From Catelliglobosispora koreensis DSM 44566 (GTDB lineage Bacteria; Actinomycetota; Actinomycetes; Mycobacteriales; Micromonosporaceae): 64,000 bases of DNA. The notes under the pieces were generated by a model. The model had not been told where the DNA came from. It saw nothing but the letters and a program-made list of their open reading frames with translations, and did not search any database. This document shows positions 49,969-59,392 of the stretch, piece by piece. The stretch covers positions 159,543-223,542 of the forward strand of contig NZ_KB903289.1 of the NCBI RefSeq assembly GCF_000379685.1, given 5' to 3'. The position numbers and the translations under genes are program-made. Position 1 is the first letter of the stretch, and each line of letters begins with the position of its first letter.

Positions 49969-52137
49969 GTGATTGCGACGTCTGCTGACGATCCGTCGAA
50001 GGTGACTCCCGCAGCCGGGATGCCCCGGCGCAACGTGATCCGCTTGGGTGGGGCGCTCGCCGTAGCCGGCACCGGAATCGCTGGGGTGTCAGCCTTAAGT
50101 GCGATGACTGACAATGACGTCGCGGAAAGCCAATGGGTCGACCCCGTAGGTCCTGACCCTGAACAGAGATTCGTCGCACTAACCGCGGCCGCCGATGGCG
50201 TGATCTATGGGGTTCAGTCTGACGGGACACTGGCTTGGATGCGGCACGAGGCGTGGCGTGACGGGCGGCCTGTCTGGGCCAACGATGGAAATGCGCGGGT
50301 GATCGGCACTGGCTGGCTCAAGTACCGGTGGATATTGCCTGGCGCCGACGGGCAAATTCTGGCGCTAACCGCCAACGGCGATGTCGCCTGGCACCGCTAC
50401 ATCCTCACCAACCCAAAGACCGGCGATGGCACCTGGGATCAGCGCAGCGGCAGCGTCATCGGGCAGAAGCTGGGCGACTATTGGCATTGGTTCGGCGGCT
50501 GGGACGGAGTGCTTTACGGCGTCAACGGCCATGGTCTGTACCGGTTCCGGTATACCGCGGGTGACGGAACCGCCGGTCCAGACGGCTGGGCACAGGCAGG
50601 ACGCCCGTTGCGAATAAGCAACCCCTTGTCTGGCACGCCTTTCGCGGCGGCTGATGGGCAGATTTTTGAGATCGATGGAGCCCGGTTACTGTTACGCCGC
50701 TACACAGGCAGCGACAGTGCGCCTGCATGGGCAGGCGGCGGCAAACCGATCGAACTCGGCGATGCGTGGGCCGATCAGCGATGGGTGTGCGCTGGCGAAA
50801 GTGGCGTGCTCTACTCCATCGACAATGCGCGCGGCAATCTGATAGCGCGTGCGGGAAAGTTGAGGTGGCGACGCTACTCCGGGCCAGCCGGCCAGGAAGT
50901 ATCTTGGCCGTACGGGGAAGCCCGTGACATCTCAGACGGGTTCACCATCGAGCGGCTCGCGAGACTGCAAGGCTACGCCATGGGACTGGCCACAACGTCT
51001 GGCAAGAAACTCGGATTGGCTGTCTCCACAGGGCACTCGCACTATTCGGTCACCGTATCGCGGCTCGCGAGTGGAACGCAGCCGTTAGCGACGGTGGCTG
51101 AGACTCAGCGTGTCAGAGGGCGGCTGCAGCACCTGCCTGGCAGCTATCAGCAGGACGGCTGCGGCTGGACCGCTCAGTACGAGGTGAAGGTCGCAGATGA
51201 CTGGCGCTCGGGCCTATACGCGGCTCGGTTGCAGACTGACGACGGAACACATTTTGATATTCCGTTTGCTGTTCGCCCAGCCGGCGACCCCAATCCTGTG
51301 GCGTTTCTGTGGCCTACCAACACATATAATGCCTACAACGAATGGGGTGGGCACAGCCAGTACACCGAAGGTCTAGAAGGACAGCAGCGGACGCTGACGT
51401 TTAAGCGCCCTAGCATCTTCAGCAATGTGGATGGTCCCGCCGACCGCAGAATTACTGGCGACCTGATGCTTCTTAAATGGATGTCATCGGAACGGATCCC
51501 GTTTGACTGCTATCACGACCATGACCTTCATGAAGCTGGTGAGTGGCTTGACCCCTACAAGGCACTTATCCTCGCTATGCACCCGGAATACTGGTCTGAA
51601 CAGATGCGGCGCAATCTCAAGCGGTACATGGAAAATGGCGGCCGGGTGATTTATGTTGGCGGCAACGGCATTTACGAGAGGGTCACGTTCGGCAACGCCG
51701 GTGGTGCTCTGACATTCCGGCGCCCAGACGGCGAACGGGACCTCTTTAGGAATAGTGGACAACCAGAGCATGAACTCCTCGGTGTGGGTTATCACGAACC
51801 CTCATTCGGCACGCGCGCAGCGTACAAGGTGTTGCGCGAGCACCCTTTGCTAAAGGGGACAGGTCTCAAACCGGGCGACCTATTCGGTGAAACTGGGTCA
51901 CTGGGTGCCGCGAGCGGCTGGGAAGCAGACCGCCGTGGGCTCGTGGGCGGCGCCAGCGCCGAAGAGGTCATCGCGGAAGGCCTGAACCCCCGGGGAGGGG
52001 CGGAAATGATCTTCCGTCGTGGCCCAAAGGACGGCTGGGTCTTCAGCGCCGGTTCAATCACCTTTACCGGCGCGCTCCAAACCGACCGGGCCGTGCGGCG
52101 GCTGCTCCGCAACGTCATTGACTTGGCCCTCGGCTAA
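49969..52137 (+). CDS. Tat-type exported tachylectin/dimethylformamidase-like fusion
   Basis: A 722-residue protein. A twin-arginine-like signal (PRRNVIRLGGALAVAGTG) lies at residues 19-36. Residues about 60-300 are a tachylectin-2-like propeller (VIYGVQSDGTLAWMRHE, QILALTANGDVAWHRYI, VLYGVNGHGLYRFRY). The C-terminal region has WPTNTYNAYNEWGGHSQY, DCYHDHDLHEAGEWLDPYKA and NLKRYMENGGRVIYVGGNG, as in the large-subunit-like domain of N,N-dimethylformamidase, a glutaminase-related fold of unknown activity here. GTG 49969 is used but lies very close to AGGAAG; ATG 50020 is an alternative that would start just before the twin Arg. Probably binds or trims the glycan. Confidence 0.8.
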   Translation: MIATSADDPSKVTPAAGMPRRNVIRLGGALAVAGTGIAGVSALSAMTDNDVAESQWVDPVGPDPEQRFVALTAAADGVIYGVQSDGTLAWMRHEAWRDGRPVWANDGNARVIGTGWLKYRWILPGADGQILALTANGDVAWHRYILTNPKTGDGTWDQRSGSVIGQKLGDYWHWFGGWDGVLYGVNGHGLYRFRYTAGDGTAGPDGWAQAGRPLRISNPLSGTPFAAADGQIFEIDGARLLLRRYTGSDSAPAWAGGGKPIELGDAWADQRWVCAGESGVLYSIDNARGNLIARAGKLRWRRYSGPAGQEVSWPYGEARDISDGFTIERLARLQGYAMGLATTSGKKLGLAVSTGHSHYSVTVSRLASGTQPLATVAETQRVRGRLQHLPGSYQQDGCGWTAQYEVKVADDWRSGLYAARLQTDDGTHFDIPFAVRPAGDPNPVAFLWPTNTYNAYNEWGGHSQYTEGLEGQQRTLTFKRPSIFSNVDGPADRRITGDLMLLKWMSSERIPFDCYHDHDLHEAGEWLDPYKALILAMHPEYWSEQMRRNLKRYMENGGRVIYVGGNGIYERVTFGNAGGALTFRRPDGERDLFRNSGQPEHELLGVGYHEPSFGTRAAYKVLREHPLLKGTGLKPGDLFGETGSLGAASGWEADRRGLVGGASAEEVIAEGLNPRGGAEMIFRRGPKDGWVFSAGSITFTGALQTDRAVRRLLRNVIDLALG

Positions 52138-53664
52138 CGTTGTGGGATCTGGCAGACGTGTCGCTCGCCGATGTTTGCCGCCGGATCGCGGCATTCTGGA
52201 GTCCAGCACCGCCGTCAGATAGCTGCGTAAGCCGGGGATCGCGATGCAGTATCCAATGAAGACCACCGCGACCGCGATGCAGGACAGGAGAAGCCGGGCG
52301 AGGCCGGGCCCGCTCGCGGCACTGCCTGCCAGCCCCGTGAGCAGTACGCCAGGGCTGAGCAGGCAAAGCAAGCGCACGGTGAACCGCCCGACTGAAAGTG
52401 CCCAGGCTGACGCGAGCAGCATGATGATGCCGCAAACTGAGTAAGCCGCCCCGATGGTGAACGCGCCCCAGTGCTTGTATAACGCTAGATTCATCCCGAT
52501 AGCGGTGATGAAGGAGGTCGCCATGATCATCGCTACACGGCGGTTCGCGCCTTTGGCATTGAGAACTTTGACGAAGCAGTATCCAAGGACGTGGGCCCAG
52601 ATACCGATGGCGAATCCAGTAAGCAGGGTCGCCGACACGTCCACCGCTTGCTGATCAAACTGACCGCGCCCATACACGATCCTGACTATTTCCGTGCTGT
52701 TGATTCCAATCATCAACGACAGCGGCAGCATCGCTAGAAGAACTGGCGGGGCCAGCTGCCGTAAACGGCTTGCTGCTTCAGATGCACTGAGCCTCGAGAA
52801 CGAGGCGAGGCTGGCTAGGCCAAGCGGTGCGGCGAGAAGCGCCATACACGAATCGACGATGTACCTGGCATATTCTGTCGCGGCGACTACCTCGATTCCC
52901 AGAAGCGAACCGACGATTCGTTCCACCGCGATCGAACCCTGCAGAATGACCGGCACGAGTAGCAGCGGCCGAAGCCGTTGCCAGAATCCAGCTAGAACTA
53001 TCCGGTGTGGACTGGGTGAGATGAGTTTGGCGCCACCCGTTTGGCGGTACTTTCGTCTGCGGATCCAGTAGCTGCCCCAAAGTGCCAGCCCAGCGTACGG
53101 AACGGTGAAGCCCCAGGCGAGCATCGCGAACTCGCCGGTCCAATAAGCGGCAAGTGTCCCGGCGATCAGGCCGATGCTTTGGAACGATGCTCTGATGTTG
53201 ACAAGCCGGACGTCATCGTGAGCCAAGGCGACGAGAGCATTGAGGTTGTACATCACGTAGAACGGAATGCCGATGGCCGCGACCTGCAACATGGTTGCCG
53301 CGATGCTTGCTGTTGTGTGGTCAAGACCGGGCCCTAGAAACGCGACCCACAACGAACTGCCGAGCAAAAGGGCGCCAGTCAAGCATATGGACAAGGCGAG
53401 CAGGATCATTCTCACGCTGCGGTACAGGGCATCGGCGTATTCCGGGTTGTCGCGCCGGTACGTGATATAAAGCGGGAGGAAGCCTGCTGTCAATGCGTCC
53501 GAGGTGAAGAAGTTCACCGGGATGAACGTCGCCGTGAGGGCGATTCTGTTGGCGGCGACGACTTTTCCCACCCCGAATAGTGCGGCGAGCAGTACCTCCC
53601 GCACGACCCCCAATATCTTGCCCGCAATGCCCCCGAGCGCCATCCTGACGAACATCTGGATCAT
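52054..53664 (-). CDS. MurJ/MVF-type lipid-linked oligosaccharide flippase
   Basis: A 536-residue protein with 13-14 membrane helices of the MviN/MurJ (MOP) family: GGIAGKILGVVREVLLAALFG opens the sequence and the charged residues typical of the central cavity follow. In actinomycetes such copies outside the murein operon often move exopolysaccharide repeat units. A C-terminal basic tail of about 40 residues extends over the end of the convergent tachylectin fusion gene (84-bp overlap). ATG 53664 (MIQMFVRMALGG) is chosen; the frame begins earlier. Confidence 0.86.
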   Translation of the reverse strand: MIQMFVRMALGGIAGKILGVVREVLLAALFGVGKVVAANRIALTATFIPVNFFTSDALTAGFLPLYITYRRDNPEYADALYRSVRMILLALSICLTGALLLGSSLWVAFLGPGLDHTTASIAATMLQVAAIGIPFYVMYNLNALVALAHDDVRLVNIRASFQSIGLIAGTLAAYWTGEFAMLAWGFTVPYAGLALWGSYWIRRRKYRQTGGAKLISPSPHRIVLAGFWQRLRPLLLVPVILQGSIAVERIVGSLLGIEVVAATEYARYIVDSCMALLAAPLGLASLASFSRLSASEAASRLRQLAPPVLLAMLPLSLMIGINSTEIVRIVYGRGQFDQQAVDVSATLLTGFAIGIWAHVLGYCFVKVLNAKGANRRVAMIMATSFITAIGMNLALYKHWGAFTIGAAYSVCGIIMLLASAWALSVGRFTVRLLCLLSPGVLLTGLAGSAASGPGLARLLLSCIAVAVVFIGYCIAIPGLRSYLTAVLDSRMPRSGGKHRRATRLPDPTTLAEGQVNDVAEQPPHGPVGLERAGKGD

Positions 53665-53695
53665 TCGGTGACCGCCTTGGGCATACCTAGCGCGT

Positions 53696-54817
53696 TCACA
53701 GGAGGCTCCTGTAGAGGGCCTCAAGCCGGCGGTTCTGTGTGCCCAGATTGTATTCGGCCTCCACCATCGCCCGGCCAGCCAAGCCGAACTGCCGGCACAG
53801 GCTTGTGTCGGCCAGCAGAGTGATCAACCGGTCCGCGAGGGCGTCCTTGTCGCGCTCGGGCACAAGGAATCCGTTGATGCCGTCGCGCACTGCCTCTGGA
53901 ATCCCTCCGCTTAGTGTGCCAACGACGGGTTTTCCTGCTGCGGCGGCTTCCAGCAGGACCAGCCCTAGTCCCTCTTGAGCGCCGTTGGCCGCGGTGACGC
54001 TGGGAAGGCAGAACACCGAAGCCTGCGCGATTACCCTCAATGTTTCGGCGTGTGGCAAGGCCCCGGTGAACTCGATACTGTCGCTGAGCCCGAGCTCACT
54101 GGTGAGGCTCTGGAGCTGCGGGCGCAGTGGCCCGTCACCAACGATAACCATGGATGCGTCACGGACCTGCTTTCGCACCCGTTCGAAAGCCTTGATCAGC
54201 AGGGCTGTTCCTTTAACTTCAACGAGGCGCGCCACGTGAACGATGGTTGGGCGCTCAGGCTGCGGTGGGCTCGGCTGGATCAGATCTGTGTCAACGCCGA
54301 TAGGCAGCAGAACCGTCCGGTCGGCTGGATATCCCCACTCGATGGCGCGCTGGCGGATATAGCTGGAGACGCACACAAAGGCGGCGGCCTTGCTGAACAA
54401 CGACTTGCGCCATGCCACATAGTTCAGCCACGACAAGCGTTTGGACGCGACCAGCTGGCGCTTGGATATCGTTACGTCAAAACCGTGCAACGTTGTTACT
54501 AGCGGAACGTTAAGGGCGGTCGCCGTCTTGACCGCGTACGCACCCTCGACGCCGAAGTGTGCGTGAATCAGCACGGTTCCACGCCTGGCGAGCTGGGAGA
54601 CAAGCGGCCGGCACGTGCCAGTCAAGGTGTAGGCAGCGATGGCTCGCTTGCCGAAATCAGCGACGCTAATGGCGGGGAGGTCGCTGGAACGCAATGGATC
54701 GCGTCCGATGAAAAGCGGAGAGAACCCGTCTAGCGCGAGTGCCTGGCTGCGAATGAAGGTTTCCGACGGCTGAAACTGCTGGTGTCTAAGGATACCGACG
54801 ACGGGGGCACCGCTCAT
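53696..54817 (-). CDS. Glycosyltransferase family 4
   Basis: A 373-residue GT-B enzyme: GILRHQQFQPSETFIRSQALA, VTTLHGFDVTISK, the core HVARLVEVKGTALLIKAFER, and the nucleotide site GLGLVLLEAAAAGKPVVGTLSGGIPEAV. It ends 31 bp before the flippase start, and its ATG overlaps the Wzy-like gene's stop (ATGA), so the three are one transcript. It adds a sugar to the lipid-linked unit. Confidence 0.9.
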   Translation of the reverse strand: MSGAPVVGILRHQQFQPSETFIRSQALALDGFSPLFIGRDPLRSSDLPAISVADFGKRAIAAYTLTGTCRPLVSQLARRGTVLIHAHFGVEGAYAVKTATALNVPLVTTLHGFDVTISKRQLVASKRLSWLNYVAWRKSLFSKAAAFVCVSSYIRQRAIEWGYPADRTVLLPIGVDTDLIQPSPPQPERPTIVHVARLVEVKGTALLIKAFERVRKQVRDASMVIVGDGPLRPQLQSLTSELGLSDSIEFTGALPHAETLRVIAQASVFCLPSVTAANGAQEGLGLVLLEAAAAGKPVVGTLSGGIPEAVRDGINGFLVPERDKDALADRLITLLADTSLCRQFGLAGRAMVEAEYNLGTQNRRLEALYRSLL

Positions 54818-56160
54818 GGCGATTCACGCTTTGTCTGCGCGAAACGGATAAGGTAGCAAATCAGCAACGCGACAACAGGTATGAAATGAACGTCGCCGAA
54901 GACGTCGGTGTTCTCCCCCATCCCGTGGATGACCACCCAGGTCAGTGCTGCGCCTGAATACGCGATGAATCCAAGGACATCCGGCGCCTTCCGGTAGGCC
55001 CTAAAGCCGAGTCCCAGCATGATCCAGACAACGACACTGGTAACGAGAACGCCTGCGGCGCCCGTGTTCGACCATGCGGCCAGCAACAGATTGTGCGGCG
55101 GAAAGGTCCCTTTGTACAGGCCATGCTCGGCTGCGTAGGCGGGGAATTCTGCGGCCCAGCCGCCGAACCCAAGGCCAGGAAGTGCGTTACTGGCAAACGA
55201 CTCCACTGCGAATCCCCAGATAATGGTCCGCTCGCCGAACGTGGATTTCAGTGCGCTGAAACTAATATTGCTGGCGATCATCAATCCTGCGGCGATCACA
55301 AGGATTACCAGACACCCCACCACTGAAGCGACAGGATGTCGCTTCAGGATAGTGAATTTAGGAAAGCGCCGCCGGTACACAGCGAAGGCTAGGGCTGGAA
55401 GCAAGACGGCAAGCATCGTGCCGGACTTCGATCCAGTGAATGGCACGGTGACAAGCAGTGAGACACCAGTTAGCTGGAGGAAGCGCGAAGAGGTACGCGT
55501 GGCGATAGCTAAAGCCGCAAGACCGTTGACACCAAGGAACATCGCGGCAACGTTGGCATTGACAAACAGACCGCCGGATTTCGCCGGATCCAAAACGTTG
55601 TTTCTTCCTTCGCCGAACAACGCGCCGATGGTGTTGTGCCCGGCGAAAAATCCGGCGACAGAGTCGAGATATGCGGCTTCGATCGCCGGTGCAACCCGGA
55701 ACAGCACCACTATCGCGGCGAGACCGAGCACAAGCGGCCAGTAAAACCGCTGCAGGACCTTTGCGACCTGCTCGATCGGCTGCGGCAGGGTTGCCAGAAG
55801 CAACAGCGTGAGCATGAACTGGGCGAGCAAGATGATTGGCGGCAAGCCTGCCGACGGCTCCGGCGACCAAAGTAACGCCACGACTCTTACCGCGAGCAGG
55901 GTACCGAGTGCGCTAAAGACGGAGCTCTTAAGTACGCCATGAGTGCCGTTCTGCCAGACCGCGATAAGGATCGCCGGTGTCATCAAGCCAACGACAAGCG
56001 TGCTCGCTGCGATGTCCTTGGTTCCTTCGGGCAGGACGTAGATTAGGGGCACGGACAAGCAGAAAACGACAGCTACTTGGATCCACTGCACCTTGGCGGA
56101 AGTTAGGCGGGCGGCCAACTGTGCGTATGTTGAGGCTATGCGCCCCGCATAGACGCTCAT
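54814..56160 (-). CDS. Wzy-type O-antigen polymerase/ligase
   Basis: A 448-residue protein with about eleven helices of the O-antigen ligase family: the periplasmic loop and signature NALPGLGFGGWAAEFPAYAA, later GTFPPHNLLLAAWSNTGAAGV. With the flippase and LCP protein it completes a Wzx/Wzy-like route, but no Wzz/Wzc length regulator is found. Start and stop overlap the neighbouring glycosyltransferase genes by four bases each, so translation is coupled. Confidence 0.85.
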   Translation of the reverse strand: MSVYAGRIASTYAQLAARLTSAKVQWIQVAVVFCLSVPLIYVLPEGTKDIAASTLVVGLMTPAILIAVWQNGTHGVLKSSVFSALGTLLAVRVVALLWSPEPSAGLPPIILLAQFMLTLLLLATLPQPIEQVAKVLQRFYWPLVLGLAAIVVLFRVAPAIEAAYLDSVAGFFAGHNTIGALFGEGRNNVLDPAKSGGLFVNANVAAMFLGVNGLAALAIATRTSSRFLQLTGVSLLVTVPFTGSKSGTMLAVLLPALAFAVYRRRFPKFTILKRHPVASVVGCLVILVIAAGLMIASNISFSALKSTFGERTIIWGFAVESFASNALPGLGFGGWAAEFPAYAAEHGLYKGTFPPHNLLLAAWSNTGAAGVLVTSVVVWIMLGLGFRAYRKAPDVLGFIAYSGAALTWVVIHGMGENTDVFGDVHFIPVVALLICYLIRFAQTKRESP

Positions 56161-57398
56161 GGGGCGCCCATGCTGCCCAACGCGCCAGCCATGGTTTTGC
56201 TGAGTATTTCGCGCAGGACCTGCCCGCGCCCCTCCCAGCCGTTTGCGGAAGCCAACTCCATCCGGTCCGCGATGTCGTGGGTTGTCGGCGGGATGCGCAG
56301 AACTTCGGCCAAGACTTTTGCGAACTCGGAGGTGCTTGCCACACGGATGTAAGGGTTAGTGGTCGCGAGTTCGTCTACTGCTGGAACGTGGGTGCTCACG
56401 ACGGTTAGCCCCGAGGCAAGGTATTCGAAGCACTTTAAAGGGCTGACGCCGCTGGTGTATTCGTTGAGGGAGTAAGGAATGATGCCTGCGCTGCAGGTTC
56501 CGGCGACCTTCGCAAGCTCCTCATGGGACAGGACACCAAGGTAACGGGCACCTAGCTGTTCAAGTTCGCGTAATGCGGCGGTGAAGTCACCACCACCGGC
56601 CGACAGCGGGCCAGCTAACAGGAGCCTCCCCTTGCCTTGCAGAGACATCGCGACGGACCGCAGTACTTCAAGGTCCAGTTTGTGAAGGGTCAGGTTCCCG
56701 GAAAACAGCACGTGAGGGTGTCGCTCAGCGGCCGGCTTGCTCTGAGCGGAAAACACGGCGGCGTCTGCCACGTTGTGCAGCATTTGGATGTTTGGGTAGC
56801 CCAGCGTGGACAAATGCCGGGCTACCGCATTGCTCGTCGCGATCGCCAGATCAGCCCGCAGGGAAAGCGACTTCTCCCCCCGCTCCACGGCGACCTTGTC
56901 GACGCCGGGAAAGCTAGCCAGCAGATCCACACAATGGTAGATGGTTGCATCGGCCGCAGCTTCAAGCCCGTAAGTGACAGGAGTAAAGGTCCACAGAACG
57001 CGCGGGCGCGTACTTTCGATCCATTGGGTCGTCGATCGCCGCAGGAGCGCGGTGTTCAAGGCGCGAGTTGGATAGCGGTGCAGCGGAATCACAAGGGGCG
57101 ACACGACCCGGGAGCGCTCCGGCTTTGGCCGCTCGCTGACGGCCGCGGAGGACGTGCGACCGGTGCCAACAGACCGGCGCAAGCGCGATGCCATCCTCAC
57201 TACGTCAGCCCGGCGCAGCGTTGGCCGCCTCAGGCCAAGTGATTCGACGAAGGTCACGTCCCCCATGGCAGCGAGCTCACGTGTCACGTAGTGCTGATTG
57301 GTCGCGATCGGAGAATTCCACTCTGCGGTCCCCAGAATCAGGATGTTCGGAACCTGTGCTTCACGCTGTCCCTGGACGCGCGCATGCGCTTCCCCCAT
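56157..57398 (-). CDS. Glycosyltransferase, TuaH-like
   Basis: A 413-residue GT-B enzyme with the TuaH-type N-terminus PNILILGTAEWNSPIATNQHYV, then IYHCVDLLASFPGVDK and the C-terminal site PLKCFEYLASGLTVVSTHVPAV. TuaH of Bacillus builds teichuronic acid; here the product is unknown. ATG 57398 follows GGGGAAA by 7 nt; the frame extends to 57545 without a ribosome site. It overlaps the polymerase start by four bases. Confidence 0.87.
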   Translation of the reverse strand: MGEAHARVQGQREAQVPNILILGTAEWNSPIATNQHYVTRELAAMGDVTFVESLGLRRPTLRRADVVRMASRLRRSVGTGRTSSAAVSERPKPERSRVVSPLVIPLHRYPTRALNTALLRRSTTQWIESTRPRVLWTFTPVTYGLEAAADATIYHCVDLLASFPGVDKVAVERGEKSLSLRADLAIATSNAVARHLSTLGYPNIQMLHNVADAAVFSAQSKPAAERHPHVLFSGNLTLHKLDLEVLRSVAMSLQGKGRLLLAGPLSAGGGDFTAALRELEQLGARYLGVLSHEELAKVAGTCSAGIIPYSLNEYTSGVSPLKCFEYLASGLTVVSTHVPAVDELATTNPYIRVASTSEFAKVLAEVLRIPPTTHDIADRMELASANGWEGRGQVLREILSKTMAGALGSMGAP

Positions 57399-57502
57399 TT
57401 TGATTTTCCCCGTCTCGCAGACACACGGCGTGGCCATGCTACGTGAGTAGTGCTCCGATTCCAACAACAAGCTCACTGAGTGTGATGGCACCCAAAGTGC
57501 GG

Positions 57503-58582
57503 CTACAAACTGGCGACTTCGGGTTGCGGGTGCTCGGCGAGCCACTGTTCGGCTCGGTCCTCACGGACCGCGGCGAAGAGCTCCTGGGCCGCCTGCATGT
57601 CAAGCTGGACAGAGGAACCGGCATGGGTGGTCATCGTGCCAGCAACTGGAGTAGTGGCGAATTTGATCGCTTCCTGATCGATGTCTTTCATCTCGCTCGC
57701 GAGATCGATGAGGTTCATACTCTTGTCGATGGTCAGAGACTTGGCCGCGATGGTCAGCAAGTTGTTGAGTTTCGACGGATTGGTGAGGGTGCCACTTTCC
57801 TTGACCTTCCCGATGAGACCCTTTATGACGTGCTGCTGATTCTTGATACGGCCGAGGTCGCCACCGGGCGTTCCCTTGCGTTGCCTGACGAACTCCTCGG
57901 CATCGGCTGGGCTGAGGTTATGGCAGCCCTTGTTCCATACTTTCGTCGAGAACGAGGACTTCACGCTGTAGGGAATGCAAACACGCACTCCGCCGACTGC
58001 GGAAACCATTGACTGAACTCCCTGGAAGTTGACGATGACCGCGCCATTTAGAGGGATCTGCGTGAGGTCATAGACAGTCTTTGCCGCGAGCTTGGCCCCG
58101 CCGAACGACATGGCAGAGTTGATCTTGTTTTCTCCGCCTTTCCAGTTACCGCTGGCGGGGATGTTCACATAACTGTCTCGTGGAATGGAGAAGATGAAAG
58201 CGCTCCGGCGGTCCTTGCTGACGTGCGCGATCATGATCGTGTCAGAGCGGTTGCCTTGCTCCTCCGAATCAGTCGTGCCCTCGTTGTCCCGCGTGTCCGT
58301 GCCCAAGATCAGGTAGTTTAGTGCGGTCCCTTCACCTCCACCGGGGACGGTGGGAATGCCTTCCAGGATGTCTTCTTTAGTGACCATGCTGTCGTAGTGA
58401 TCGCTTAGCTTCTTGAACGCGATCAAGCCGCCAGCACTCACGAGGATCAGGAACGCGCCAATCCCGATGGCGATCTTCTGCCAAAGCCGACGGCCGCCTG
58501 CCCGACCTTTCGGGTCCTTGCTGTGCCGGTCTGATCGGCTATTGCGAGGTTGGTCAGGGTGCGGGGCGGTGGTGGGGTGCAT
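57503..58582 (-). CDS. LytR-CpsA-Psr (LCP) family glycan-peptidoglycan ligase
   Basis: A 359-residue LCP protein: a basic N-terminus, a transmembrane helix (about residues 35-54), then the catalytic domain with LNYLILGTDTRDNEG, RSDTIMIAHV, SIPRDSYVNIP and VRQRKGTPGGDLGRIKNQQ, i.e. the conserved Asp and Arg residues. It attaches undecaprenyl-linked glycans to peptidoglycan. It lies upstream of the glycosyltransferase genes with a 104-bp gap. ATG 58582 has GGAAGG 4 nt upstream; a TTG at 58615 is also in frame. Confidence 0.9.
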   Translation of the reverse strand: MHPTTAPHPDQPRNSRSDRHSKDPKGRAGGRRLWQKIAIGIGAFLILVSAGGLIAFKKLSDHYDSMVTKEDILEGIPTVPGGGEGTALNYLILGTDTRDNEGTTDSEEQGNRSDTIMIAHVSKDRRSAFIFSIPRDSYVNIPASGNWKGGENKINSAMSFGGAKLAAKTVYDLTQIPLNGAVIVNFQGVQSMVSAVGGVRVCIPYSVKSSFSTKVWNKGCHNLSPADAEEFVRQRKGTPGGDLGRIKNQQHVIKGLIGKVKESGTLTNPSKLNNLLTIAAKSLTIDKSMNLIDLASEMKDIDQEAIKFATTPVAGTMTTHAGSSVQLDMQAAQELFAAVREDRAEQWLAEHPQPEVASL

Positions 58583-58723
58583 TTGCCCTTCCAGGCTTTC
58601 GATGGATCCGATCAAGGAAATGGTCCCAGCATTCTAGGCTGGCATCACGAGCGCTGCCTGCCCCATGGCACGGCCGGCGCACTGACGTGATGGGCCTCTC
58701 ACGATAAAGGGACCTCGATCGCT

Positions 58724-59392
58724 ATGGTCGCTAGCGTGACAATTTGCGCAAACCCGGCGGTCTTCTTCGCCGCCAATCGCGGCGGCGGCCTGTTCACTGA
58801 GACCGTCAATCAGCGGGCCGGCTCGTACCTCGCCTACGCCGCTTCGCGGCTGGGCCTGTCCCCGACCGCCTTGACGCTGGGCAACCTCGCTGTCGCCTTC
58901 GTAGCAGCCGCGGCCGCGGTGACCGGGATTCCGCTGCTAGCACTGGTCCTGTGGCAGCTTGCGTACAGTTTGGACTGTGCCGATGGGCAACTGGCGCGGG
59001 TTACAGGAAGAACCAGCCCCGCCGGTGCCCGCGTCGACGTCTTGTGCGACGTCGCTGTCCAAATCTCCCTCGTCACAGCGGTCAGCATCGCGGCCAGCGC
59101 CCCACCGTGGCTGTCCGCAGCCTTCGCCGGCACTTGGCTGGTCAACCTGTTGACCTCGGTGCTGGCCTCAAGCCCAGGCGCAGCGAGCCTAATGCCATCC
59201 ACCTCGCTGCCGGTACGCCTGCTCAAACTTGTCCGCGACTACGGCGCGATGGTTCTGGCGTTGGGTTTGGTGCTCGCGTTCGCTCCACAGTGGACCGCAG
59301 GGGCGATGGCTGTATTCACCGTGACCAATGGAGGCTTTCTCCTCGCCAGCATTGCTCAGACCGCAGCCGCGGCAAGTGCCCCGGAACGGTAG
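58724..59392 (+). CDS. CDP-alcohol phosphatidyltransferase-family membrane protein
   Basis: A 222-residue integral membrane enzyme with the complete CDP-alcohol motif D-G-x2-A-R-x8-G-x3-D-x3-D, seen as DGQLAR (about residues 86-91), Gly at 100 and the two Asp that follow. About five to six helices. It uses a CDP-linked alcohol to form phosphodiesters such as phosphatidyl-inositol phosphate or other head groups; the alcohol cannot be named. Divergent from the LCP gene with about 140 bp between; its 3' end overlaps the thymidine kinase gene by 37 bases, tail to tail. Confidence 0.87.
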   Translation: MVASVTICANPAVFFAANRGGGLFTETVNQRAGSYLAYAASRLGLSPTALTLGNLAVAFVAAAAAVTGIPLLALVLWQLAYSLDCADGQLARVTGRTSPAGARVDVLCDVAVQISLVTAVSIAASAPPWLSAAFAGTWLVNLLTSVLASSPGAASLMPSTSLPVRLLKLVRDYGAMVLALGLVLAFAPQWTAGAMAVFTVTNGGFLLASIAQTAAAASAPER

